A stretch of 64,000 bases of DNA from NCBI RefSeq assembly GCF_020829665.1, contig NZ_JAIVFT010000007.1:62001-126000 (forward strand). The letters run 5' to 3'. The translations under genes were made by a program, and so were the position numbers. Within the stretch, counting starts at the first letter, position 1. Each line of letters begins with the position of its first letter. Below the pieces are notes generated by a model. The model was given only the letters and a program-made list of their open reading frames with translations. It was not told the origin of the DNA and searched no databases. The DNA is from Nostoc sp. CHAB 5824. Lineage in GTDB: Bacteria > Cyanobacteriota > Cyanobacteriia > Cyanobacteriales > Nostocaceae. Of the stretch, positions 51,805 to 60,574 are shown piece by piece.

Positions 51805-52053
51805 CATTCAACAAAGAGGCAGGGGGAAGGGGGCAGGGGGAAAGGGGCAGGGAGCAGGGGAGATAGAAAAGAATTGGGATTCTACACTTCGACCCAACGA
51901 CTTGCTCAGGGCATCGCAGAGCTAACTGACTACCTCACCTGTTACTTTAGCTTCCCGCCCTTTACGAGAACCACGTTTGTGTATTGTGGGGAACTCAGAC
52001 CCATGTATCCCTTGCCCCCTGCCCCCTGCCTCTTCTTGAGACAAACGGCTTGT

Positions 52054-53013
52054 TTATCCACCCCAAATTTTCTCCAAAACTGCGTTTGGTGAAATATCCG
52101 CCGTTTTCCCCGTGGGGGATTCAATGGCCAGGAATTTATCGTTTTTCGGCAACAACTTAGCTGGATCAGTGAGACCAAATAGGGCGATGGTATAGGTTTG
52201 GACTGCAACACTCAGTTGTAGTGCCGCACTATCAGTAGACAACATCAGATTTGCTCCGGCAATTATGGCAGCTAACTTGCCAATATCATCTGGGGCAGTC
52301 ACCTTGATATCTGGAGAAGACCCCAGAAGCGATCGCACAAACTGCTCATCGTCAAGTCCCTTAATGACCACCACAGGCAGATCCGGTTGCTTATCTTGGA
52401 AGTTTTGAATAATTTGATGCCACTTTTCAACAGGGTAGATTTTATCCAGTTCTTTAGCCTGGGATAACTGGCCAGAACCGCCATGAATCAAGATATAGCC
52501 TGTTTCATGCACCCCTAAACGTTTTTGTTCCTTTTCTGCCCAGTCAATATCTGTTTTTGGCACATTTACTGCTAATTCTGGGACAGAGGTTTTTATGGTT
52601 AATGGTTGCAGCAAATCATGATATACTGCCGCCGCATACTGGGATGATTTGAATGGGACAGCGTGGGTAAGAAAAACCGCTCCTTTGCCTTGGTAGCCAA
52701 TGCGTGTGGTAATTCCTGTCAACCAGAGTAAAAGACCCACCAACCAATTTTGCTTAACAGCAATGGCAATATCGTATTCGCGATCGCGAATTGTCCCCAC
52801 CAAGTTACCCCAATCTGCCAGACTGTTACGGTCTTGAAAATCAAAAGTCAACACCTCGTGAACTGACTTGCTCACTCGGTAGGCAGCCTTTGACCGGGGT
52901 TCAACAACGACATCTATCTGAGCGTCAGGGTAATGGCGCTTCAGGTCATCTAGAGTCGGAAAGAAGAGAATTTGGTCGCCAATTCCGCCAGGTACAAGGG
53001 CTACTACTCGCAT
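52054..53013 (-). CDS. Glycosyltransferase family 9 (heptosyltransferase-like)
   Basis: A 319-residue GT-B protein. The opening VVALVPGGIGDQILFFPTLD DLKRHYPDAQIDVV matches ADP-heptose:LPS heptosyltransferases. YILIHGGSGQLSQAKELDKI (donor site), VVVIKGLDDEQFVRSLL and NLMLSTDSAALQLSVAVQTY TIALFG carry the family's conserved D-S and G-x-TxP-like positions. Cyanobacterial GT9 enzymes add sugars to lipopolysaccharide cores or other surface glycans; the donor is unknown. Start is ATG, divergent from ispD by 69 bases. Confidence 0.88.
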   Translation of the reverse strand: MRVVALVPGGIGDQILFFPTLDDLKRHYPDAQIDVVVEPRSKAAYRVSKSVHEVLTFDFQDRNSLADWGNLVGTIRDREYDIAIAVKQNWLVGLLLWLTGITTRIGYQGKGAVFLTHAVPFKSSQYAAAVYHDLLQPLTIKTSVPELAVNVPKTDIDWAEKEQKRLGVHETGYILIHGGSGQLSQAKELDKIYPVEKWHQIIQNFQDKQPDLPVVVIKGLDDEQFVRSLLGSSPDIKVTAPDDIGKLAAIIAGANLMLSTDSAALQLSVAVQTYTIALFGLTDPAKLLPKNDKFLAIESPTGKTADISPNAVLEKIWGG

Positions 53014-53082
53014 AATATTTATTGACGCTTACTCGCTCCCTATTTTAGGGGAAAATATATAGCTTAAAGATTGAGGAATTCT

Positions 53083-53766
53083 GTGTATTTACTAATTCCA
53101 GCTGCGGGAATCGGAAAAAGAATGGGGAGTAACCGCAATAAACTCCTGCTACTGGTGCGATCGCAACCAATTATTGCCTGGACTCTATTAGCCGCAGAAG
53201 CCGCGAATACAATCACTTGGATCGGGATTATTTCTCAGCCTACCGATTGGCCAGACTTCAACGCAATTCTCGCCAATCTCAAGCTGACTAAACCAGTAAA
53301 ATTGATTCAAGGTGGCTCCACCCGCCAAGAATCTGTTTACAATGGCTTGCAATCCCTGCCAGTAGCCGCAGAACAAGTGTTGATTCATGATGGTGCTAGA
53401 TGCCTGGCTACACCAGATTTATTTAACTCTTGTGCCGAGGCCATTCGCCACTGTCCCGGTTTAATTGCTGGTGTATCGGTCAAAGACACCATCAAAGTTG
53501 TCGATGAACAAGGCATAATTCAAGAAACACCCGACAGACGGCAATTATGGGCGGCACAAACTCCCCAAGGATTTGATGTCAAGTTGTTGAAACAGTGCCA
53601 CGCTGAAGGTGTCCGTCAAGGTTGGGAAGTAACTGACGATGCCGCTTTATTTGAAAAGTGCGGTATTGAAGTGCGAATTGTTGAGGGAGAAGAGACAAAT
53701 TTAAAAGTGACGACTCCACAAGATTTAGCGATCGCAGAATTTATTCTCACAAGTAGAGGCTTTTAA
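53083..53766 (+). CDS. ispD: 2-C-methyl-D-erythritol 4-phosphate cytidylyltransferase
   Basis: MEP pathway step making CDP-methylerythritol. From the GTG at 53083 (VYLLIPAAGIGKRMGSNRNK) the protein is 227 residues and contains the CTP-binding Gly-rich loop AAGIGKRMG, QGGSTRQESVYNGLQSL, VLIHDGARCLATP, the catalytic KDTIKV, and ETPDRRQLWAAQTPQGFDVK. The GAGGAATT site precedes the GTG; the in-frame TTG at 53071 is less likely. A second MEP gene, ispG, lies at 60575. Confidence 0.96.
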   Translation: MYLLIPAAGIGKRMGSNRNKLLLLVRSQPIIAWTLLAAEAANTITWIGIISQPTDWPDFNAILANLKLTKPVKLIQGGSTRQESVYNGLQSLPVAAEQVLIHDGARCLATPDLFNSCAEAIRHCPGLIAGVSVKDTIKVVDEQGIIQETPDRRQLWAAQTPQGFDVKLLKQCHAEGVRQGWEVTDDAALFEKCGIEVRIVEGEETNLKVTTPQDLAIAEFILTSRGF

Positions 53767-54010
53767 GGGACTGGCGACTGGCGACTGGGAGCAGGGGGAG
53801 CAGGGAGACAAGGGGACAAGGGGACAAGGGGACAAGGTGACTTGTGAGAACTTGAAACAAGTACTTTCCCCTTGTCCCCAATTCTCCTTGTCCCCAAGTC
53901 CTCTTACCCATGCCCAATTTGGCAATTTACGATATAATGCCACACACTTGTTGATTGTTAGTTGTCATCTGCTAATGACCAATGACTAATGACCAATGAC
54001 TAATAACTAA
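53767..54010. repeat. Short tandem repeats between ispD and scpB
   Basis: GACTGGCGACTGGCGACTGG then GGGGACAAGGGGACAAGGGG (53811-53840) and their complement CCCCTTGTCCCCAA (53870-53884) form a potential stem. Then CTAATGACCAATGACTAATG repeats (53972-54003) end right before the scpB ATG at 54011. Confidence 0.85.
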
Positions 54011-54649
54011 ATGATTACAGCCACAGCGACGAAGATAGAAGCAATTCTGTATTTAAAGGGTAAACCCTTGTCGCTCGGCGAAATCGCCGAGTATGCCGCG
54101 TGCGATCGCGCCAGTGTCAAAGAAGGCATAATTGAACTAATGGACAACTATGCCCACCGAGATAGCGCCCTTGAGGTAGTAGAAACTCCAGATGGTTACA
54201 GTTTGCAACTACGGTCTGACTTTCATGATTTAGTGCAAACTATGATACCAGTAGAATTGGGTGTAGGTGCATTGCGGACTTTGGCCGCGATCGCCCTTAA
54301 TAGTCCCATACTCCAGAGCGACTTGATTAACCTGCGCGGTTCAGGAGTATATCAGCACGTTCCAGAACTTGTCGAACTTGGCTTCATCCGAAAGCGCCGA
54401 GACAGCGATTCTCGCTCCTATTCACTCCAAGTAACCCCGAAATTTCATCAGTATTTCCAAATCGAACAACTCCCGCAAATACTTTCCACCAGCCAAAAGG
54501 AAGAACAACTAGAACTAGAATTAGAACTAGAACTAAAGGGAGTGGGGAGTAGGGAGTGTGGGGCAGGGGAGGCAGGGGGAGCAGGGGGAGCAGAGGAGAA
54601 ATTTAATAATCAATGCCCCATTCCCCATTCCCCACTCCCCTCCTCTTGA
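54011..54649 (+). CDS. scpB: Segregation and condensation protein B
   Basis: Part of the SMC-ScpAB chromosome condensation complex. The first 165 residues hold two winged-helix domains, starting ATATKIEAILYLKGKPLSLG EIAEYAACDRASVKEGI, with LGVGALRTLAAIALNSPILQ SDLINLRG and VYQHVPELVELGFIRKR. From about residue 168 the protein turns into low-complexity EEQLELELELELKGVGSREC and then GAGEAGGAGGAEEK, which is repeat DNA (54505-54645) read in frame. The true ScpB domain is complete; the tail is an add-on. ATG start directly follows a tandem repeat. Confidence 0.9.
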   Translation: MITATATKIEAILYLKGKPLSLGEIAEYAACDRASVKEGIIELMDNYAHRDSALEVVETPDGYSLQLRSDFHDLVQTMIPVELGVGALRTLAAIALNSPILQSDLINLRGSGVYQHVPELVELGFIRKRRDSDSRSYSLQVTPKFHQYFQIEQLPQILSTSQKEEQLELELELELKGVGSRECGAGEAGGAGGAEEKFNNQCPIPHSPLPSS

Positions 54650-54727
54650 CTTATACCTGTGGTGAATGCGCTACCCTTGTACTATGGTTTAGAGTAGAGT
54701 TAGCAATTAAGCTAAATAAAACTGCCA

Positions 54728-55075
54728 ATGGTGTTTAATCCTGACTTTTTGAATGACAACTCCGAGGAACACCCTAATCAACTTCTTTCCGACCACTCTG
54801 AGGAATACCCTAATCAGTTACTCAAATATCTACAGCATCAGTCTCCTGATGTTTTAGCTAGGATTGCTCAGTCCGCCAGCCCCGAAATTAAACAAATTAT
54901 CTCGCAAAATGTCCAAGGGCTAGTGGGAATGCTCCCGGCAGAGAATTTCAACGTGCAAATCACAACAGATCGGGAGAACTTAGCTGGGCTTCTAGCGTCC
55001 GCCATGATGACAGGGTATTTTCTGCGCCAGATGGAGCAAAGAATGCAGTTAGAGCATTTGTCTAATGGTCAATAA
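54728..55075 (+). CDS. DUF760 domain protein
   Basis: A 115-residue protein of the cyanobacterial/plastid DUF760 family: LLKYLQHQSPDVLARIAQSA SPEIKQIISQNVQGLVGML and VQITTDRENLAGLLASAMMT GYFLRQMEQRM. No function is established. The first 30 residues contain a tandem duplication: NSEEHPNQLLS then HSEEYPNQLLK, from a 36-base unit repeated (about 54758-54829). ATG start. Confidence 0.85.
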   Translation: MVFNPDFLNDNSEEHPNQLLSDHSEEYPNQLLKYLQHQSPDVLARIAQSASPEIKQIISQNVQGLVGMLPAENFNVQITTDRENLAGLLASAMMTGYFLRQMEQRMQLEHLSNGQ

Positions 55076-55111
55076 TCAATAGTTAGTAGTCAAATATACT
55101 AGGACTATTGA

Positions 55112-56320
55112 CTAATTTGTTTTAGGATAAGCTCCTGATTGTACTTTGAAGGTTTGAATTTTACCGCTGCGGTTAACTTCGATAGCTAAAATGTCCCCAA
55201 CTTTGCTGGACTCTACCAGCTTTTGAACTTGGGCTGAGATTTTGACTGGTTTACCGTTAACTTTTTGAATCACGTCTCCAGGAAGCAGTCCTCCACGCTT
55301 GGCTGGGGAATCATCTGTGACTCCTTTAATCACAATCCCAGCTTCCTGCTGAATATTAATCTGGTTTTCTTGATTAATTTGCTGTTTTCTAATGGGGGAA
55401 AGGTCTGCCATTTCAATACCCAAGAAGGGATGTTCCACACGCCCTTTGGTAAAAAGTTCATTGGCAATGCGGGCGGCGGTTTCAATGGGGATGGCAAAAC
55501 CGAGTCCTTGAGCATCAGCGCGGATGGCAGTGTTAACACCAATCACTTCACCTTGGGCATTTAACAAGGGACCACCAGAATTACCAGGGTTAATTGCGGC
55601 ATCAGTTTGGATAAAACTAACTCGCTTATCTGGGACACCAACTTGAGTACTGGTGCGATCTGTAGCGCTGATGATGCCGATAGTGACAGTATTATCTAAA
55701 CCTAGAGGATTGCCAATAGCGATCGCCCACTGTCCTGGTATTAAGTTTTGCGAATTCCCCAGCTTCACAGTCGGTAAATGATTTGCTTTTATTTTCACCA
55801 CTGCGACATCTGTCACCGAATCAACACCTACCACCTTCCCCTCCAGACTTCGACCATCCTTGAGGGTAACTTGTACTGTATCTGTATCTGCTACTACATG
55901 AGCGTTGGTGAGTAATTCTCCATCTTCGCTCAAAATAAATCCCGATCCTGTACCGCGCTCAATGCGTTCTTGAGGAATTGGTTGCTCATCCTCTCCAAAG
56001 AATCGCCGCAAGAGGGGATTTTTCAAAGCGTCAGAAATAGGATTGGCGACTTTGCGAGTGGCATTAATTCGTACCACAGCCGGGCCAACTCTTTGCACTG
56101 CCGTCGCAATAAAATTCACATTATCGCCCCCAGTAGCACCAATCGCTCCGTTAGAAGAATTTGGCATTACAGATTCTGGAGGCGAAGCCATTGTTACATT
56201 TTTTAACTGCTGGAACGAGGGATTTTTGAGCAGGAGATAGCGACTACCAAATAAACCTGCACCACAGCCAAACACCAGTAAAAATACATAAACCGCCAGT
56301 TGCTTTAAAGATAACTTCAT
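55112..56320 (-). CDS. HtrA/DegP-type serine protease (Hho family)
   Basis: A 402-residue secreted protease. From the ATG at 56320 a signal-anchor (LKQLAVYVFLLVFGCGAGLF) leads to a trypsin-like domain with catalytic His (LLTNAHVVADTDTV), Asp (VTDVAVVKI) and Ser (NPGNSGGPLLNAQGEVIGV), and one PDZ domain (about 300-395, SPAKRGGLLPGDVIQKVNGK). This is the HhoA/HhoB/HtrA type that deals with damaged proteins in the periplasm and lumen. The eight extra residues from the ATG at 56344 are less likely. Confidence 0.94.
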   Translation of the reverse strand: MKLSLKQLAVYVFLLVFGCGAGLFGSRYLLLKNPSFQQLKNVTMASPPESVMPNSSNGAIGATGGDNVNFIATAVQRVGPAVVRINATRKVANPISDALKNPLLRRFFGEDEQPIPQERIERGTGSGFILSEDGELLTNAHVVADTDTVQVTLKDGRSLEGKVVGVDSVTDVAVVKIKANHLPTVKLGNSQNLIPGQWAIAIGNPLGLDNTVTIGIISATDRTSTQVGVPDKRVSFIQTDAAINPGNSGGPLLNAQGEVIGVNTAIRADAQGLGFAIPIETAARIANELFTKGRVEHPFLGIEMADLSPIRKQQINQENQINIQQEAGIVIKGVTDDSPAKRGGLLPGDVIQKVNGKPVKISAQVQKLVESSKVGDILAIEVNRSGKIQTFKVQSGAYPKTN

Positions 56321-56511
56321 AATTATTCTGCTTAAGGATAGCAATGCAGTTGCTAATTTCTAAGTGTAGTCAAGCTAACGGCAAGTGGACAGATCAATTT
56401 ACGAGGAATTGGGCATGAGGCATGGGGCATTAGTTATTCCACCCCCTTGCTCCCCCACTTACCAGACTCTCCATTTAAAATCTAAAGTTAATGCGATCTT
56501 GACCTGTATAC

Positions 56512-57405
56512 ATGACTTTACCCTTTCGTCAACTTTTTCTCTGTAGCTTAGTTAGCGCCTTAAGCCTAGTATCCATACTGCCAAACACCAACAGCGCCAA
56601 CGCTGCTGTGGGTGGCTGCCCAACTCCAGCCCTATCTCGCTTTCAACGCCATAAAGTTGTTCGTGGCGAAACTTTGGAGAGCATAGCGCAACGCTACAAT
56701 CTCATATCTACAACTATTATTGGCATGAATCCAGCTTTGCAGAGCGGTGCAATCGCAGCCGTTGGTAGTGTGCTTCAAATTCCTCCCTACAATGGGATTG
56801 TAGTTGAAGTGCCTCGTGGTCAAACTTGGCGACAAGTGGCAGCGAAATACAAAGTTCGTGCTGATAGTCTTTTTGAGGTGAATGGCTGCCAACAAGATCC
56901 CAGAATTGTGTTTGTTCCGGGGGTAAATTGGTCGCCCAATGGTGTTGTAACTAAATCTCCTTTACCAACTAATTCAGGTACGCCAAACCGTGCATCCCTG
57001 TCTGGATATCCTTTGGGGAAAATGGCAAATGTGGGATTAGCTTACGGCTGGCAAATTAATCCTGCTACAAGTCAAGTTTTCTTCCACAGTGGTGTTGACT
57101 TATTAGCACCAGTTGGTACAGATGTGCTAGCGATCGCGCCTGGAACCGTAGCCTTTGCTAATGACCAAGGTTCCTATGGCAAGTTGGTCATTATTAACCA
57201 CAGTGGCGGACTCCAAAGCCGCTATGCCCAGCTTGAGAGTATCAAGGTTACTGTAGGTCAACAAGTGAACAAAGGAGACTTACTGGGAACAGTAGGCACT
57301 AGTGGACAACCAACCTCCAGTCAACCGCACCTCCATTTTGAAGTTCGTTCTAGCTCATCTCTGGGTTGGGTAGCGCAAGATCCAAAGGGTTATTTAAAGA
57401 AATAA
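56512..57405 (+). CDS. LysM / M23 peptidoglycan endopeptidase
   Basis: A 297-residue secreted cell-wall protein. Signal peptide (FLCSLVSALSLVSILPNTNS A), two LysM modules (VVRGETLESIAQRYNLISTT and VPRGQTWRQVAAKYKVRADS) and a C-terminal M23 domain with HSGVDLLAPVGTDVLAIAPG and HLHFEVRSSS, the zinc-binding H-x-D and HxH motifs. The LysM modules bind N-acetylglucosamine chains and the M23 part cuts peptide cross-links. ATG start. Confidence 0.94.
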   Translation: MTLPFRQLFLCSLVSALSLVSILPNTNSANAAVGGCPTPALSRFQRHKVVRGETLESIAQRYNLISTTIIGMNPALQSGAIAAVGSVLQIPPYNGIVVEVPRGQTWRQVAAKYKVRADSLFEVNGCQQDPRIVFVPGVNWSPNGVVTKSPLPTNSGTPNRASLSGYPLGKMANVGLAYGWQINPATSQVFFHSGVDLLAPVGTDVLAIAPGTVAFANDQGSYGKLVIINHSGGLQSRYAQLESIKVTVGQQVNKGDLLGTVGTSGQPTSSQPHLHFEVRSSSSLGWVAQDPKGYLKK

Positions 57406-57471
57406 GGGAATGGGGAGTAGTGAATAGGGAATAAGGTACAAGGGAGACTACAAAAATCAATGCTCCATGCC

Positions 57472-58506
57472 TCATGCCCAATTCCCAAATTCGGTAGATT
57501 TTACGATATGCATTCCTGCTTCTGCAAATCTTGCAAATGCCGCATCTGCTTGTTCTGTGTAATCCACAATACCAGGAACAACAACGGGGGAAGTGCAATC
57601 TTCTAGCAAATAGATTTTTTGAGCAAGGGTAGCATCTACCTGTTTAATTTCTCTTAATAAATCGTCAATTGTCCAGGCGACGCAGTGACTTTTAGCTTGA
57701 CCACCAATAATTACTGCATCATATTCTAAAAGTTGCTTAATCAGACGCGTGTTCTTTTGAGCAAATGGACGTTGCTCAAAATCTTCCAACACCTCTGGAC
57801 GTAAGATGGAATAGTTTTCCGTTAAGGGATTTTCACCTTTAATTTCAAATTGCGTCTGACTCTGACGAGCAATCCCGTGGAAAAATATGGCTTCTTCTAC
57901 TGAAGAAACTAAAGCATGACCAATACCACCCAACATAGAATGATAAGGCCAAACTGTCAGGGGATATTTACCGTCTTGACTAAGTTGCTTAACGTAATGG
58001 TAAGTATGTTTTTCTAATAATTTATAATCCCCATTAGTAACAGTGTCAGCAACTGCTGGGTTAACTTTCCAAATACCTTGTTCGATGTCTGTTAGGGTGA
58101 TGTTAGTAGCTGCCGGGGTGGGATGTTCTCCGGCGGCATTCACCCAAAATATGGGATGGAAGATTTGCGTTGCTGTGTGGGTATCTAGAGTAGGTACAAT
58201 TTTTGTAATTACTGCCAAGTTCCGATAGATAAACTCACACAACCTGACGTTATCATCCACTGCCTCAGTCCCCGATTTTCCACCTACAAACAATTCAAAT
58301 CCTGGGATACAGAAGGTGTTTTGGACATCAATTAACAGTAGACAAATACGGGTTTTATCTAAAGATGCTGGTTTAATGTCGTGCTTTTGTGCCCATGTTT
58401 CGCCTGCTGCTGCACATTCTTGGTAAGGTACGCGCCAGACTTCTCCTACCTTATTGGGGTTAAAATGCGGAGAAATTGGTAGTTGGGTTGTTGTTTGGGT
58501 ATTCAT
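57472..58506 (-). CDS. Isochorismatase-family cysteine hydrolase (nicotinamidase-like)
   Basis: About 344 residues from the ATG at 58506 ([10 protein letters not shown]); a GTG at 58518 adds four. The family's triad is visible: Asp in [17 protein letters not shown], Lys in [11 protein letters not shown], and the nucleophile Cys in [20 protein letters not shown]. The long insert ([24 protein letters not shown] and [20 protein letters not shown]) makes it larger than typical nicotinamidases of about 200 residues, so the substrate may differ. A cis-peptide region near the end ([18 protein letters not shown]) is also conserved. Confidence 0.88.
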   Translation of the reverse strand: MNTQTTTQLPISPHFNPNKVGEVWRVPYQECAAAGETWAQKHDIKPASLDKTRICLLLIDVQNTFCIPGFELFVGGKSGTEAVDDNVRLCEFIYRNLAVITKIVPTLDTHTATQIFHPIFWVNAAGEHPTPAATNITLTDIEQGIWKVNPAVADTVTNGDYKLLEKHTYHYVKQLSQDGKYPLTVWPYHSMLGGIGHALVSSVEEAIFFHGIARQSQTQFEIKGENPLTENYSILRPEVLEDFEQRPFAQKNTRLIKQLLEYDAVIIGGQAKSHCVAWTIDDLLREIKQVDATLAQKIYLLEDCTSPVVVPGIVDYTEQADAAFARFAEAGMHIVKSTEFGNWA

Positions 58507-58565
58507 ATAATTCTGCACTTATGTTGTAATTATTAAGCTTGTCTCAGTTAAATATAATGCCTTAG

Positions 58566-58854
58566 TTAGTAAACCTCATCATGCGAACCTAAAGTTAGCA
58601 ACAAAATTTCTTCCTCTCCTGATTCAGGATTTGTAACAAATTTAAATCAAATCCGATTCCGATAATCAATTGAACATGAGTATCTACCCGATGAATCACC
58701 TTTTTTTTCGCTTGTGACTACGTAAACTGAGTTGAAATGGGTCTTTAGCGATTTGTTCTAATACTTGCTCAATTTGAAAACGTAACTCAGGATTTTTCTT
58801 GACTAGACGCTTAAAAGCACGAACAAAAGTCGGACTCCAAACCCAATTTTTCAC
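58566..58854 (-). pseudogene. RelE/ParE-type toxin with frameshift and nonsense lesions
   Basis: From a GTG at 58854, overlapping the antitoxin stop (GTGA), the frame reads MKNWVWSPTFVRAFKRLVKK NPELRFQIEQVLEQIAKDPF and LRSHKRKKR, then stops at 58696-58698. A run of eight A (58701-58708 on the complement) shifts the frame. In the other frame the text resumes KGDSSGRYSCSIDYRNRI, a TGA replaces the next residue, then FKFVTNPESGEEEILLLTL GSHDEVY ends at 58566. That is a full RelE/ParE-like mRNA interferase broken twice. Nothing functional can be made without repair. Confidence 0.85.
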
Positions 58855-59069
58855 TCGTCTAACTCCGCCATCAAATCTGCAACTGAACCACGCCGGACAT
58901 TAGCTTGAGCATAATCACTCTCTGCTTACGCGATTTCTTTTAATAAATGATCCCGTCGCTGTTGTTTGAGGCGCTTTTGGATAATATCTACAAGAATAGC
59001 CTGAGCTTCTGGATCTAATGATTCTACGGCTTCTATAGCTTTCTGGAATGTAGATGTTTTTTCTAGCAT
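58851..59069 (-). pseudogene. Antitoxin of the decayed RelE-type pair, one nonsense codon
   Basis: ATG at 59069 starts MLEKTSTFQKAIEAVESLDP EAQAILVDIIQKRLKQQRRD HLLKEIA, then TAA at codon 48 (58926-58928) where relatives have Glu, then AESDYAQANVRRGSVADLMA ELDE to the stop at 58851. A single GAA-to-TAA change accounts for it. The overlap with the toxin start (GTGA) is retained, so this was a normal antitoxin-toxin operon. Confidence 0.85.
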
Positions 59070-59174
59070 GAGCGTTAAATAATTTGGTGATAAGTCTAAT
59101 TTAGCTGCTGATGTGTGTAATCTGTTTACTCAATAGTATATTTGTATCAAGTAAAACGGCATAAATAATTAAAG

Positions 59175-59228
59175 GTTTGTAGTAAAGACTTCAGTCCTTC
59201 TTTTAGGACTAAAGTCCTTACTACGAAC
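59175..59228. repeat. Imperfect 24-base inverted repeat (hairpin)
   Basis: GTTTGTAGTAAAGACTTCAG and TCCT at 59175-59198 pair, with about three mismatches, with AGGACTAAAGTCCTTACTAC and GAAC at 59205-59228, over a six-base loop. Between decayed toxin-antitoxin genes and the APH-type gene. It resembles other Nostoc-group dispersed hairpins. Confidence 0.8.
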
Positions 59229-59309
59229 TCGATTACAATAATTTTACATTACAAAACACATGGTTCGATTTATTCGCATAGACTTACTTCTGAAAACATA
59301 AATTTAGCG

Positions 59310-60314
59310 TTAGCAAAGCTTAATGAAGTTATCGCTTTCATCCAAACTTCGCAACATTGCCAAACGTTGATCTAACCACTCATCTGTAAACCAACCATAA
59401 GGCAAAACATCGCCAACTACATTTGTGCTGATTCCCATCACCCAAATATGAGCAGCTTTCACAAACACAGGAATTAATGTTTGTTCAGCCTCACTCAGTT
59501 TACGAATTGCCTGATATCCTGCAAGAAAACTGTTTCTGACTGTGCTATCTATCTTTATCCTCAACGCTACGTGCAAAAACTTCGCAATATCAAAAGCACG
59601 CCAACCATAGCCGCACTGGTCAAAGTCAAACAAAGTAGGTTCATTCTGTTCTGTAAAATGAGCATTTCCTGAATGTACATCTCCAACACAAATTCCATAC
59701 TCAGGCGCTGTTAAATATAGTTGAAATACTGAAAGTTGGCTTTTAATTTTTATTATTTCTTTTTGAAGATCATCTATATCATGTTTTCGATATTCGTAGA
59801 GATGTGTAATTGCTCTCAGTGACCAATCGAGCAAGTATTCGTTGTTTAATGCAGGACGGGTAAAACTGCTTTTAAAATTGTCTAATTTCTGGTGAATCTT
59901 TGCCAGTACCTCTCCCAAAATATAACTTTGTTTACCATCAAGTTTGTCATCAACTGCGTGCCCAGGTGCGTAGTTAAATACTGCTACATAGCGCACACCT
60001 TCAGGTGCTAAAATGTTTGTAGTAAAGCTACCATCTTTTCTAGTAATAGGGTATGCAACTAGCTGTTTTTGCTCATGCAAAAATACTAGTAATTCCAGTT
60101 CAAAATCAATTTCTTCTTTATTCCTCCATCCACGCCGATAAACTCGCAAAATATAGTTTTCTCCCTCAGTTGTCACTAAATAAGTATCATTTAGACCTCG
60201 TTTGTATAACTTACAGCTATGAGGTTTGGGAATTGGATACTCACAAAGTACAGTGGTAATTAAAGCCGCCCCATCAGGAATTGAGTGAATTACAGGTATT
60301 ACAGGTTGGGTCAT
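59310..60314 (-). CDS. APH-family phosphotransferase
   Basis: A 334-residue kinase-fold protein. The nucleotide-binding lobe has RGLNDTYLVTTEGENYILRV YRRGW (beta strands with the ATP-contacting Lys replaced by Arg-rich text). The catalytic loop is GICVGDVHSGNAHFTEQNEP, the HxGNxxF/D motif, and the DFD metal motif is PTLFDFDQCGYGWRAFDIAK. Such kinases phosphorylate aminoglycosides, homoserine, choline or fructosamine; I see no antibiotic-resistance context, so a metabolic substrate is likely. Start is ATG. Confidence 0.88.
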   Translation of the reverse strand: MTQPVIPVIHSIPDGAALITTVLCEYPIPKPHSCKLYKRGLNDTYLVTTEGENYILRVYRRGWRNKEEIDFELELLVFLHEQKQLVAYPITRKDGSFTTNILAPEGVRYVAVFNYAPGHAVDDKLDGKQSYILGEVLAKIHQKLDNFKSSFTRPALNNEYLLDWSLRAITHLYEYRKHDIDDLQKEIIKIKSQLSVFQLYLTAPEYGICVGDVHSGNAHFTEQNEPTLFDFDQCGYGWRAFDIAKFLHVALRIKIDSTVRNSFLAGYQAIRKLSEAEQTLIPVFVKAAHIWVMGISTNVVGDVLPYGWFTDEWLDQRLAMLRSLDESDNFIKLC

Positions 60315-60574
60315 AGAATTACCCTGATATTAGTAGTATTTATAACTCAGTGAAAGAGCGATCGCTACTCAAGCTACTCAGTTAAAAGAATTTTTCAGCA
60401 ATATATCTTTATAAATGAGCAAAACCTTATGAATTGCTCTTTATTTCTTTGCCTGTCTTATTTTTATTTTTTTTCTATATTAATCGTTCAAAAAAGCCCT
60501 AGCTGTGGCAATCTGGGAAACAGAGATTTATCAAATCTGATATTTTAACGACAGCAAATTTACCTAATCAGGTT

